Shown here: positions 18,838 through 27,472 of the stretch, one piece after another
Position numbering within the stretch: the stretch's first letter is position 1
How the letters are laid out: every line of letters starts with the position of its first letter
DNA from: Clostridium uliginosum
GTDB lineage: Bacteria > Bacillota > Clostridia > Clostridiales > Clostridiaceae
Assembly (NCBI RefSeq): GCF_900112485.1
Contig: NZ_FOMG01000010.1
Coordinates: 49,170-113,169, forward strand
DNA length: 64,000 nucleotides
Direction of reading: 5' to 3'
Notes under the pieces: generated by a model
Databases searched by the model: none
Seen by the model: the letters and a program-made list of their open reading frames with translations, nothing else
Told to the model about the DNA's origin: nothing
Program-made: the position numbers and the translations under genes

Positions 18838-18879
18838 AAAAATAGCTTGTGAAACAACAATTTCCATAAGCTATTTTTA
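18838..18879. terminator. Bidirectional terminator between fumB and the yitT-like gene
   Basis: AAAAATAGCTT (18838-18848) pairs with AAGCTATTTTT (18868-18878), with A and T tracts at either side. It serves two convergent genes. Confidence 0.75.
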
Positions 18880-18886
18880 TGTATAT

Positions 18887-19744
18887 TTAGATATTTCTAA
18901 ATCCTTTTCCTCTAACTTCTGATATATCAACAATAGTAATAAAAGCAGATGGATCTATATTATGAATAGAAGTTTGTAGTTCAATCATCTGTCTTGATGT
19001 AACTATGCAGTAAAGCATTTTTTTTCTATCATGAGTATATTCTCCCTCAGCGAGTAGAGATGTTATACCTCTATGAAGATCAGTAATTACATAATTAATA
19101 ATTTCTTGCTCTTTTCCTGTTAAAATAAGCAGTAGTTTTTTTGTGTTAAATCCTTTTAACATCTTATCTAAAACTACGCTTTGAGTAAACAATGAGATAA
19201 GGGTGTAAAGAGCTTGAGGTAATCCGAAAATAAGTGCTCCTATTACAATAATTATACAGTTAAGGGCAAATCCTAAACTACCAATGTTAAAGTTTGAGTA
19301 TTTTTTACGTATAAGCATAGTTATAACATCGGTACCGCCAGTAGAACCATTTCTTAAAAACACTAATCCATATCCTATTCCGCATAAAACTCCACCATAT
19401 ATACAATAAAGAAGAATATCATTAACATAAATAATATTTTTAAATGGTTTTGTTAAGATAAGCGATAAAGATAAAGATGTCATTCCTATTGTTGTATATA
19501 TTGTAAAATCCTTATTGAGTTTCTTATAACTTAATAATAATAATGGAAGATTTAGTATAAATACTATAATACCAGATGGTAAACCAACGGTATATTCTAA
19601 TATAAGTGCAATACCTGTAGCACCGCCACTTAAAAGTTTAGCATGGGATAGAAACAGATTTACTCCTAAAGATGCAATAAAACATCCTATAAAAATAAAC
19701 AAAGTATCAATTACAATATTTTTGTATTTATAAAGTTTATTCAT
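18887..19744 (-). CDS. YitT-family membrane protein (DUF161/DUF2179)
   Basis: Integral membrane protein of 285 residues. The N-terminal part has five or six hydrophobic segments with the family motifs LLSGGATGIALILEY and FLRNGSTGGTDVITMLI. The C-terminal cytoplasmic domain (about residues 200-285, with GITSLLAEGEYTHDRKKMLYCIV) is the DUF2179 ligand-binding-like fold. Function is not established; members are annotated as YitT/YpjC-like. A GGAGAAAAG site precedes the start on the minus strand. Confidence 0.85.
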   Translation of the reverse strand: MNKLYKYKNIVIDTLFIFIGCFIASLGVNLFLSHAKLLSGGATGIALILEYTVGLPSGIIVFILNLPLLLLSYKKLNKDFTIYTTIGMTSLSLSLILTKPFKNIIYVNDILLYCIYGGVLCGIGYGLVFLRNGSTGGTDVITMLIRKKYSNFNIGSLGFALNCIIIVIGALIFGLPQALYTLISLFTQSVVLDKMLKGFNTKKLLLILTGKEQEIINYVITDLHRGITSLLAEGEYTHDRKKMLYCIVTSRQMIELQTSIHNIDPSAFITIVDISEVRGKGFRNI

Positions 19745-19840
19745 TACTTTTCTCCTTTGAAATATATAAGTACAATATAATATTAATACACTTTATAGAG
19801 AAAAAATCAAGCTTTTATGTAATATATATGTTCTATTTAA

Positions 19841-19930
19841 TATAATTCATTATTTATATGGTTAATCTCTAAAGAAATAATAGAGATATTGAATAAATTC
19901 AAATGAACAATGATTTTTAGAATATATATA
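19841..19930 (+). repeat. Repeat D, copy 2
   Basis: Second copy of the roughly 90-bp element at 15752-15841, about 75 percent identical by eye. It lies in the 433-bp gap between the divergent yitT-like and TPR genes. The rest of that gap holds a family C element and nothing else I can name. Confidence 0.55.
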
Positions 19931-20004
19931 ATTAGTAAGTTCTTTTATAATGATGTGAGTAATAATTGAAAAAAAAATTATTATAGGAGATAATATTTTT
20001 ATAA

Positions 20005-20150
20005 GACATATAAGAGAAAATAACCAGTCAAAGATGTGATCTATATTTTAGTCAGGCTAGGAGGTATATTTGGCTCATAGCTTACCTATTAGCTTATCAT
20101 ACTGATGTAGTAGGACACAAAACATAATACTTATTATTTTTTAATATGCT
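20005..20150 (+). repeat. Family C element, 146 bp
   Basis: Left tip GACATATAAGAGAAAATAAC, right tip TTATTTTTTAATATGCT, flanked on both sides by TAA (20002-20004 and 20151-20153). Internal words such as AGTCAAAGATGTGAT and a CATAGCTTACCTATTAGCTTAT fold are shared with the elements at 20904 and 63696. It ends 27 bp before the TPR gene. Confidence 0.75.
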
Positions 20151-20177
20151 TAAAGTAATAACGATGAGGAGAAACAT

Positions 20178-20903
20178 ATGAGTAGAATTGAATTACCAGG
20201 GGAAAAAAAGACTAAAAAAATAATATTAATAGCATTAGTTATTTTAGCAATTTTAGTATTAATTTTTGAAGGTATTAAAAATTATAAGAAAACACTTGAT
20301 CTTAATGATGGAAGTCAAGAAAAGAAGATAGAATCACTAGATTCACAACAAGAACTTATAAGTATTAAAAAAGAAAACAATGATAAGAATGATAAAGAGC
20401 AATTGGCAAAAGAGGATGAAAGAGAAACACTATTATATAATGAGGCATATAAATTCTTTTTTTCACATGAATATGATAGTGCTATTGATAAAGCAAATGA
20501 GATTATAGTAGATTTCCCAAACAGTGCAAAGGGGTATAATATAAGAGGAATTTCAAAAGCATATAACGGTAGTTTTGATTATGCAATGAGAGACATAGAT
20601 AAGGCTTTAGATATTGAACCAAATTATGGATATGCAATTTTTAATAAAGCATTAACTTATGAATTATATAACAAATTTGATGAGGCTTTATTATGGTATA
20701 ATAAAGATTTAGAAGTTGAAAATTATGTTTGGACTTATTATGGCATAGCATCCATTTATGGAAGAAGAGGAGATGCTGAAAATACTATTATATATTTAAA
20801 AAAGGCTATAGATATAGATGAAGCTGTTAAAAATGAAGCAAAAGCAGAAGCAGATTTTGATCCGGTTAGAGATTTAAAAGAATTTAAAGAATTGATCAGA
20901 TAA
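20178..20903 (+). CDS. Membrane-anchored TPR protein
   Basis: It has 241 residues. A lysine-rich start (GEKKTKKI) leads into one transmembrane helix at residues 15-33 (IILIALVILAILVLIFEGI). A charged linker reaches about residue 85. Three or four tetratricopeptide repeats follow, with matches such as AKGYNIRGISKAYNGSFDYA, YGYAIFNKALTYELYNKFDEA and YYGIASIYGRRGDAENTI. The topology puts the TPRs outside the membrane. Its TAA stop is also the target repeat of the following C element. Partner unknown; the two-component genes lie downstream. Confidence 0.8.
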   Translation: MSRIELPGEKKTKKIILIALVILAILVLIFEGIKNYKKTLDLNDGSQEKKIESLDSQQELISIKKENNDKNDKEQLAKEDERETLLYNEAYKFFFSHEYDSAIDKANEIIVDFPNSAKGYNIRGISKAYNGSFDYAMRDIDKALDIEPNYGYAIFNKALTYELYNKFDEALLWYNKDLEVENYVWTYYGIASIYGRRGDAENTIIYLKKAIDIDEAVKNEAKAEADFDPVRDLKEFKELIR

Positions 20904-21061
20904 GGCATACAAAGGAAAATAACGAGTCAAAGATATAGATGTATATTTTGTGTTAGACTAGGATGTATGTTTGGATCATAGCTTATTATTAGGCGAATAT
21001 GATGACGTAATATGATACCAAATAGACTAAAATATTGACTTGTTATTTTTTTGAATATGAC
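20904..21061 (+). repeat. Family C element, 158 bp, abutting the TPR stop codon
   Basis: Left tip GGCATACAAAGGAAAATAAC and right arm GACTTGTTATTTTTTTGAAT continuing to ATATGAC, flanked by TAA at 20901-20903 (the TPR gene stop) and TAA at 21062-21064. The internal part resembles the elements at 20005 and 63696. The terminal inverted repeats are about 28 bp. Confidence 0.8.
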
Positions 21062-21140
21062 TAATATTATATAAATAAAGATTTTTAATGTTCTTTGCTA
21101 TTAGCTATAGGATAAATAAAAATATTAGGAGTGATAAATT

Positions 21141-21833
21141 ATGTTTAATGTATTAGTAGCTGATGATGAAAAGGAAATAAGAGATGCTATTGAGATATAT
21201 TTAAGAGGAGAAAATTTGAAGGTGTTTAAAGCAGCAGATGGATTACAAGCTTTAGAGATCCTTCAACATGAAAAGATACATGTAATTGTTTTGGATGTAA
21301 TGATGCCAAAGTTAGATGGAATAAGAACATGTTTAAAGATTAGAGAAACTGAAAATCTACCTATAATTATGTTGTCTGCAAAAGGAGAAGATTCTGATAA
21401 AATTTTAGGACTTAATGTAGGTGCTGATGATTACATAACTAAACCATTTAATCACTTAGAGTTAGTTGCTAGAGTCAAATCTCAGTTAAGAAGATATGAT
21501 AAACCATTAAATATTGAAGAGGGAGAAGAAATTATTAAGGTTAAGGATTTGATAATTGATACTGTTGCAAAAAATATTAATTTAAGAGGTGAAGAAGTAA
21601 AAGTTACAGCAACAGAATATAAGATACTTTATCTTTTAGCTTCAAACTTAGGAAGGGTATTTTCAATAAAAGAAATATATGAGAAGGTATGGGAAGAACC
21701 ATTTTATAAAAGTGAAAACACTGTGACTGTTCATATTAGAAGAATAAGAGAAAAGGTTGAGATAAACACAAAAGAGCCTGAATATATTAAGGTGGTGTGG
21801 GGTATTGGATATAAGATTGAAAAAGAAAGTTAA
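21141..21833 (+). CDS. OmpR-family response regulator
   Basis: Receiver plus winged-helix DNA-binding protein, 230 residues. The acidic pocket is DDE at residues 8-10, the phospho-acceptor Asp52 is in VIVLDVMMPK, and the conserved Lys lies in DYITKPFNHLELVARV. The C-terminal domain shows VTATEYKILYLLASNLGRVFS and VTVHIRRIREKVE. An AGGAGTG site precedes the ATG. It overlaps the kinase gene by 29 bp, marking a two-component pair. Target genes are unknown. Confidence 0.93.
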   Translation: MFNVLVADDEKEIRDAIEIYLRGENLKVFKAADGLQALEILQHEKIHVIVLDVMMPKLDGIRTCLKIRETENLPIIMLSAKGEDSDKILGLNVGADDYITKPFNHLELVARVKSQLRRYDKPLNIEEGEEIIKVKDLIIDTVAKNINLRGEEVKVTATEYKILYLLASNLGRVFSIKEIYEKVWEEPFYKSENTVTVHIRRIREKVEINTKEPEYIKVVWGIGYKIEKES

Positions 21834-23640
21834 AATCTATTTTAAAAGCATTTGGTTAGTTGATGTACTATTATTAGTTTTAATAACAGGTGTTTTATTT
21901 TCTACTTTTGAAGATTATACAAATTTTAATAAAGTAAAAAATCATGGAAGTATAATTAATGCGGTTTTTAATACAGATGAATATGAAACCAAAAGACTTT
22001 ATGATGATACTAAAGCCTTTTCTTCAATAATATATAACAATACGGATGGTTTATATCAGCTATTAACAGCTAATAATGAAAATAAAGAAAAATTAAGTCA
22101 AAAGATGAAGTCTTTTAATATTGATTCACAAAATTATATTAAAGATTTTAATTTAAAAAAGGATATTTATTTTATAATTAGAAATAAGCAAACCAAAGAA
22201 TTATTTACAAATGATCCTTTTTTAGATTCTTCAATTAAGTATATTAAAGAAAATGAGATAGATGATCTATTAAATAATAGATTCAAAAGACAAGAAAGTA
22301 TAATTGTTAAATTTGATAATATAAACAGTTACAACTCTTTAGTAAGCAATGGAAGTGTTAATTATATAGATGATACTATTAAGAACTTTGAAGAAGTGTA
22401 TTACACACCTAAAGATACATACAATCAAGAAGTTAATGCAATAAAAAAAGAAGTTATCACTATATTAATATTATCAATTATTTATATAGCTTTAATTATA
22501 AAATTAATATTTATATTAAAAGTTAATACGGGAGAGCCTAAAGTTAAGTCGAGAATCATTAATAATATTATATTTGTACTTAAAAATGGATTTAGGTATA
22601 AGGAAACAAGAGGTACATTAGTATTATCAATAGGAGTATCCATTATACTTTTAATTACATATTTATATTTTCTTGCAACCGGTGGATATGAAAATAATAT
22701 ATTTGTTAGATTCTTTAAGACATATCCTTTTAAAGGTACTGTCTTAATAATTACTGGATTACTTTTAAGTGTTATATTCACATTAAAAAAGACATTGGAT
22801 ATAGCAGTAGTAAATGATGGATTAAAAAAATTAAATGAGGGAAATTTAGATGAGGATATTGTAGTAACAGGTTCACCAACCGTACAAGAATTGATTGGGA
22901 ATATTAATTTGATAAAGGAAGGATACAAGGGTTCTTTAGATGAAAGAGTAAAAGATGAGAGATTAAAAACAGAATTAATATCTAATGTATCTCATGATTT
23001 AAAGACACCATTAACTTCAATAATAAATTATGTAAATATCTTAAAGAATGGAAACATAACAGATGAAGAGAGAAACGAATATTTATCAATATTAGATAAA
23101 AAATCACTGAAACTAAAATCATTAATTGAGGATTTATTTGAAATGTCTAAAATTAATAGTGGAAAAATAATATTAAATAAAGAAAAGATAGATATCCTCT
23201 CTTTAATACATCAAGGAATAGGTGAATATAGTTTTTTATATGAAGAGAAAAATATTTCATTTAAAGTTATAACAAAAGAAGATGAAATATGTATAGAACT
23301 TGACGGAAAGATGATGTCTAGGGCACTAGAGAATATAATTATTAATGCATTAAAATACTCTTTAGAAAATACCCGGGTTTATGTTAATGTAGAATTGCAG
23401 GAAGATTATGTAAATATTATCGTGAAAAACATTTCAAATTATGAAATGGACTTTGATGAAGAAGAAATATTTGAAAGGTTTGCAAGGGCAGATAAATCTA
23501 GAAACTCAAGTATTGAAGGATCAGGTTTGGGGCTTGCAATAACTAAAAGTATAGTTGAACTTCATGGAGGTAAGATTAAAATAGAACATGAAGGTGATAT
23601 GTTTAAAATTTATGTTATTCTTCCTGTTATTAATAAATAA
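21805..23640 (+). CDS. Sensor histidine kinase (VanS-like), TTG start
   Basis: It has 611 residues. TM1 lies at about residues 16-33, an extracytoplasmic domain of about 180 residues follows, and three more hydrophobic segments lie near 217-238, 272-292 and 310-330. A HAMP-like linker leads into HisKA with His397 in SNVSHDLKTPLTS; the N box is ALENIIINALKYS and the G box GSGLGLAITKSIVELHGG. TTG at 21805 has GGTGG upstream; another TTG at 21817 is possible. It overlaps the regulator gene. The input is unknown; four membrane spans are unusual for this type. Confidence 0.9.
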   Translation: MDIRLKKKVKIYFKSIWLVDVLLLVLITGVLFSTFEDYTNFNKVKNHGSIINAVFNTDEYETKRLYDDTKAFSSIIYNNTDGLYQLLTANNENKEKLSQKMKSFNIDSQNYIKDFNLKKDIYFIIRNKQTKELFTNDPFLDSSIKYIKENEIDDLLNNRFKRQESIIVKFDNINSYNSLVSNGSVNYIDDTIKNFEEVYYTPKDTYNQEVNAIKKEVITILILSIIYIALIIKLIFILKVNTGEPKVKSRIINNIIFVLKNGFRYKETRGTLVLSIGVSIILLITYLYFLATGGYENNIFVRFFKTYPFKGTVLIITGLLLSVIFTLKKTLDIAVVNDGLKKLNEGNLDEDIVVTGSPTVQELIGNINLIKEGYKGSLDERVKDERLKTELISNVSHDLKTPLTSIINYVNILKNGNITDEERNEYLSILDKKSLKLKSLIEDLFEMSKINSGKIILNKEKIDILSLIHQGIGEYSFLYEEKNISFKVITKEDEICIELDGKMMSRALENIIINALKYSLENTRVYVNVELQEDYVNIIVKNISNYEMDFDEEEIFERFARADKSRNSSIEGSGLGLAITKSIVELHGGKIKIEHEGDMFKIYVILPVINK

Positions 23641-23709
23641 TATAAACAAATAAACTATATTAATTAAGAGGTTAATTAGGGCAATTATGTTATATGAGAT
23701 AAGACTTAA

Positions 23710-23934
23710 GGTATAAATAAAAAGTTAATTGAAGATTATATAAAGTATCTAGGAAATAAAAGATTAAGAGAAATAAACTTAGAAACTTTATTTGTGGGGC
23801 ATGATAATAATCTAGCAACATGGGTTGATACAGTAGTAGATTCAAATTCTGTAAAGACAGATTTTTTTGAAGCAAAATCCACAGCTTATGCAAAAGTTTA
23901 TGCTTTAATTGATGATTTACAGGAAATTTTATAA
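23710..23934 (+). pseudogene. Start-less coding-like ORF (gene remnant?)
   Basis: The frame is open from just after a TAA at 23707-23709 to a TAA at 23932-23934. It reads like a real acidic helical protein: KKLIEDYIKYLGNKRLREIN, then ETLFVGHDNNLATWVDTVVD and a C-terminus YALIDDLQEIL. No ATG, GTG or TTG lies in frame before an internal GTG about 26 codons in, and no binding site is seen. Likely the 3' part of a small gene that lost its start. I do not recognise the family. Confidence 0.4.
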
Positions 23935-24117
23935 AAAAATCAGCAATTTTTCAACAAAAAACATTAAAATATGTTAATTTTTTTAAAAATTATGTTATAA
24001 TAGTTAAGGCTAATGTCATAAAGTTAAAGGTTATCATAGATTTTGTTATTAATTTAACTAATGCAAAATTAAGTTATTTTATAGAATAGATTTTAATTTC
24101 AAGGAGGAGTTTTGAAT

Positions 24118-25737
24118 ATGAAAAAAGGTATTGCTGCTTCTAAAGGATATGCAATAGGAAAAATATTTTTAAAAGAACATCAAGAAATAGTTATAACAGA
24201 TGCAAAGGTTGCAGATGTATCTATTGAAAAGGAAAAACTACAAAGTGCTTTAGAGGCTTCAAAAACACAATTACAAGCTATTAAAGTTAAAGCAGAAAAA
24301 GAAATGGGAGCAGAAAAGGCAGCTGTCTTTGAAGCTCATATTACATTATTAGATGATCCAGAATTTACTGGTGCTATGATAAATGAAATAGAAGGAAATA
24401 GTCTTAATGCGTTAAAGGCTGTAGATAACATTACAAATAGCTTTGTAGCTATATTTGAATCTATGGATAATGATTATATGAAAGAAAGAGCTGCAGATAT
24501 TAAAGATGTTTCTAAGAGAATAGTATTAAATCTAACAGGAAATGGTGGAGATGCTTTTGCAATTACTGAGAATAATACAGTAATTGTAGCGCATGATTTA
24601 ACTCCATCTGATACAGCACAATTAGATAGAAGTAAAGTAGTAGGATTTATTACAAACATAGGTGGAAGAACTTCACATGCAGCTATAATGGCTAGAACTT
24701 TAGAAATTCCAGCTGTACTTGGATTAGGTGATATAACTACATCAGTTAAAACTGGTGATACAATTATAGCTGATGGAATAGAAGGTGATGTCATTATAAA
24801 TCCTTCAGAAGAAGTTTTAGCAGAATATAGAGCTAAGCAAAAAAAATTCCAAGAAGAACAAGAAGAGTTAAAGAAATTAATAAACGTTAAAACAACTACT
24901 AAATCAGGTAGAAGACTTGAGGTTTGTGGAAATATTGGTAAGCCAGAAGATGTTCTTGGAGTTTTAGCAAATGGTGGAGACGGAGTAGGATTATTTAGAA
25001 CTGAATTTTTATATATGGATAGAGAAAGTGCTCCAACAGAAGATGAGCAATTTGAAAGTTATAAATTCGTTCTTGAAAAAATGGAAGATAAGCAAGTTGT
25101 TATCAGAACATTAGATATTGGTGGAGATAAAACTCTTCCTTATTTACCATTACCAGAAGAGATGAATCCATTCTTAGGATACAGAGCAATAAGACTTTGC
25201 TTAGATAGAAAAGAAGTATTTAAAGTTCAATTAAGAGCATTATTAAGAGCTTCTATTTATGGAAAACTTGCAGTTATGTTTCCTATGATTTCAGGATTAG
25301 AAGAATTTAAACAAGCAAGAGAAGTTGTTGAAGAATGCAAGATTGAGTTAAAGTCTGAAGGAAAAGAATACTCAGAAAATATCCAATGGGGTATCATGGT
25401 TGAAATTCCAGCAGCAGCAGTATATGCTGACGAATTAGCTAAGCATGTTGATTTCTTCTCAATTGGAACAAATGACTTGATTCAATATACTTTAGCTGCA
25501 GATAGGATGAGCGAAAAAGTTTCATATCTTTATAATCCAATGCACCCAGCTGTATTAAGATTAATAAAGATGACTATAGATGGAGCTCATAAGCATGGTA
25601 AATGGGTTGGAATGTGTGGAGAAATGGCTGGAGATGAAGTAGCTATTCCTACATTAGTTGAATATGGATTAGATGAATTTTCAATGAGTTCTACATCAAT
25701 TTTAAATGCAAAGAAGATTATGTTAGAGCAAGAATAA
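24118..25737 (+). CDS. ptsI: PTS enzyme I (phosphoenolpyruvate-protein phosphotransferase)
   Basis: First phosphoryl carrier of the sugar phosphotransferase system: it takes phosphate from PEP and passes it to HPr. It has 540 residues minus the optional two-residue extension. The phospho-histidine is His187 in GGRTSHAAIMARTLEIPAV. The PEP-binding barrel carries GDGVGLFRTEFL and SIGTNDLIQYTLA, and catalytic Cys500 is in GMCGEMAGD. AAGGAGGA at 24101-24108 favours the ATG at 24118 over the TTG at 24112. Monocistronic, with its own terminator. Confidence 0.97.
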   Translation: MKKGIAASKGYAIGKIFLKEHQEIVITDAKVADVSIEKEKLQSALEASKTQLQAIKVKAEKEMGAEKAAVFEAHITLLDDPEFTGAMINEIEGNSLNALKAVDNITNSFVAIFESMDNDYMKERAADIKDVSKRIVLNLTGNGGDAFAITENNTVIVAHDLTPSDTAQLDRSKVVGFITNIGGRTSHAAIMARTLEIPAVLGLGDITTSVKTGDTIIADGIEGDVIINPSEEVLAEYRAKQKKFQEEQEELKKLINVKTTTKSGRRLEVCGNIGKPEDVLGVLANGGDGVGLFRTEFLYMDRESAPTEDEQFESYKFVLEKMEDKQVVIRTLDIGGDKTLPYLPLPEEMNPFLGYRAIRLCLDRKEVFKVQLRALLRASIYGKLAVMFPMISGLEEFKQAREVVEECKIELKSEGKEYSENIQWGIMVEIPAAAVYADELAKHVDFFSIGTNDLIQYTLAADRMSEKVSYLYNPMHPAVLRLIKMTIDGAHKHGKWVGMCGEMAGDEVAIPTLVEYGLDEFSMSSTSILNAKKIMLEQE

Positions 25738-25749
25738 TATTAAAAATTT

Positions 25750-25777
25750 AGGTGGAGTAAAATCCACCTTTTTTTAT
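25750..25777 (+). terminator. ptsI terminator
   Basis: AGGTGGA (25750-25756) and TCCACCT (25763-25769) with a 6-nt loop, followed by a run of T residues. It lies 12 bp after the ptsI stop. Confidence 0.85.
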
Positions 25778-25874
25778 ACAAAATTATAAAGTTGAAAATA
25801 TAACAATATATTTAGAGTTGAAAATTAGATTAAAGCTATTGTTATGTTTTTAAGTCTTATTGATTTTAAAGTAT

Positions 25875-25915
25875 GGCTATGTTTTACAATATCAACATTC
25901 ACTTAAAACATAGCC
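25875..25915. repeat. Family E element, 41-bp deletion form
   Basis: GGCTATGTTTTA (25875-25886) is the exact complement of TAAAACATAGCC (25904-25915). The right arm (AATATCAACATTCACTTAAAACATAGCC in two parts) resembles the right arm of the longer element at 27352-27450, while most of the left arm is absent. Confidence 0.6.
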
Positions 25916-25925
25916 TAAAGTATAA

Positions 25926-25990
25926 GGCATATTTAAAAAAATAATAGACCAGTATGTCTGTATATGGTCTATTATTTTCTTTAATATGCT
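25926..25990. repeat. Family C element, 65-bp hairpin form
   Basis: GGCATATTTAAAAAAATAAT then AGACC at the left, and GGTCTATTATTTTCTTTAAT then ATGCT at the right. Almost the whole element folds into one hairpin. Flanked by TAA on both sides (25923-25925 and 25991-25993). It fills part of the 320-bp gap between ptsI and the chromate transporter genes. Confidence 0.75.
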
Positions 25991-26058
25991 TAAGTAAAGA
26001 TAAAATCTAAGAATTTATAGTTTTTAAGAGTTTCAAAAGAAAATAAGGAGGCTGAACT

Positions 26059-26592
26059 ATGAAAACAATTTTAGAAATGTTTATTGTATTTTTTAAAATA
26101 GGAGCTTTTACATTTGGTGGGGGATACGCAATGATTCCTTTAATAGAACAAGAGGTTGTAATAAATAAAAAATGGTTAAGCAAAGATGAATTTATGGATA
26201 TTTTAGTAGTTTCTCAAAGTTTACCAGGCGCTTTAGCAATTAATTGTTCAATATTTATAGGACAGAAAATTGGAGGTATGACGGGACAAATTGTAGCAAC
26301 TTTAGCTGTGACGTTACCGTCTTTTTTTATAATACTTATTATCGCAAGTGTATTTATTAAGTTTAGGGAAAACTATTTTGTTAATATAGCATTTAAAGGA
26401 ATTAATGCAGCTGTACCAATGTTAGTTTTGGTTGGCGTTATAAGTTTATCAAAGGGATTAAAAAAGAATAAGAGGACATTTATAATAATATCAATGGCTC
26501 TTATAGCATTAATTATTTTCAAGATACATCCAGTAGTGGTCATTTTAGTTTCGGCTATATATGGAAGTATATTTTTAAGAGAGAAGGTATAA
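26059..26592 (+). CDS. Chromate transporter family protein, half-size subunit 1
   Basis: CHR-family membrane protein of 177 residues, a single CHR domain. FFKIGAFTFGGGYAMIPLIEQEVV at the N-terminus and SLPGALAINCSIFIGQKIGG about residue 55 are the CHR motifs. Four to six hydrophobic segments follow. An AAGGAGG site precedes the ATG. It is paired with a second half-size gene 5 bp downstream. Short-chain CHR proteins normally work as such pairs. The natural substrate in clostridia is unproven; chromate or another oxyanion is inferred. Confidence 0.87.
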   Translation: MKTILEMFIVFFKIGAFTFGGGYAMIPLIEQEVVINKKWLSKDEFMDILVVSQSLPGALAINCSIFIGQKIGGMTGQIVATLAVTLPSFFIILIIASVFIKFRENYFVNIAFKGINAAVPMLVLVGVISLSKGLKKNKRTFIIISMALIALIIFKIHPVVVILVSAIYGSIFLREKV

Positions 26593-26597
26593 AAGAT

Positions 26598-27122
26598 ATG
26601 ATACTTACTAAATTATTTTTAGCTTTCTTAAAAATCGGAACTTTTAGTTTTGGTGGAGGATATGCAATGATACCATTTATTCAAAAAGAAATTATTGATA
26701 ATAATTCTTGGCTTACCTTAAATGAGTTTATGGATATTATAGGTTTATCCCAAATGACCCCAGGACCAATAGCTATCAACTCTGCAACATTTGTTGGATT
26801 TAAAGTTGCAGGAGTTAATGGTAGCATTTTTGCAACATTAGGAGTTATAACAACTTCTTTTATATTAGTGAGCATAGTTTCAAGGGCATTAAGTAAATTT
26901 AAAGATTCTAAGGTATTGCAGGGAGCATTAATTGGAATGAGACCTGTCTTAATTGCTTTAATAATTCAAGCATTTTTTAATTTGTCAAAAGAAGCTTATA
27001 TTGATGTTAGATCAGTGATTATTAGTTTAATTATTGGTGGAATGCTTTTATCTAAAAAATTTCATCCAATAGTATCAATTGCTTTATCTGCTGTTTTAGG
27101 AATTATTTTTTGGAGTTTCTAA
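26598..27122 (+). CDS. Chromate transporter family protein, half-size subunit 2
   Basis: Second single-domain CHR protein, 174 residues, beginning 5 bp after its partner. FLKIGTFSFGGGYAMIPFIQKEI and SQMTPGPIAINSATFVGFKVAG are the paired motifs. The two subunits clearly share ancestry but differ along most of their length, as expected for heteromeric halves with opposite membrane topology. Confidence 0.87.
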   Translation: MILTKLFLAFLKIGTFSFGGGYAMIPFIQKEIIDNNSWLTLNEFMDIIGLSQMTPGPIAINSATFVGFKVAGVNGSIFATLGVITTSFILVSIVSRALSKFKDSKVLQGALIGMRPVLIALIIQAFFNLSKEAYIDVRSVIISLIIGGMLLSKKFHPIVSIALSAVLGIIFWSF

Positions 27123-27195
27123 CTGTTACACCTTACATTATTTTTGGAATGTATTTATACTATTAATTATAACAACCTTATTTAAGACAAAATAA

Positions 27196-27233
27196 ATCAA
27201 CATACTGACTTGTTATTTTTTTGAATATGTCTA
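27196..27233 (+). repeat. Family C right-arm fragment
   Basis: TCAACATACTGACTTGTTAT followed by TTTTTTGAATATGTC and TAA matches the right arm of the elements at 20904 and 63696. No left tip is recognisable. It lies in the 350-bp gap upstream of the second TPR gene. Confidence 0.55.
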
Positions 27234-27351
27234 ATTATTATAACCTAAGAAATTTTATGGTAAGGATTAATTTTAGTATATAGGTTTAATAATGAATAAA
27301 GTTTATTTTAAAATAGAAATGATTTTTGGATATTAAAATTACTGAAAATAA

Positions 27352-27450
27352 AGTCTTTGTTTTAAAACCATGTTGATATTACTATATAAAGCTTATGGAC
27401 GGTGAAATTTCGATATTATATATAATATCAACGCTCTTCTAAAATATAGC
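27352..27450. repeat. Family E element, about 99 bp
   Basis: Left arm AGTCTTTGTTTTAAAACCAT then GTTGATATT; right arm AATATCAAC then GCTCTTCTAAAATATAGC. The two arms are inverted copies around about 40 bp. The right arm matches the short E form at 25875. It ends about 20 bp before the next gene and may overlap its promoter. Confidence 0.55.
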
Positions 27451-27472
27451 GAAAATAAAAAAGGGGAATAAT

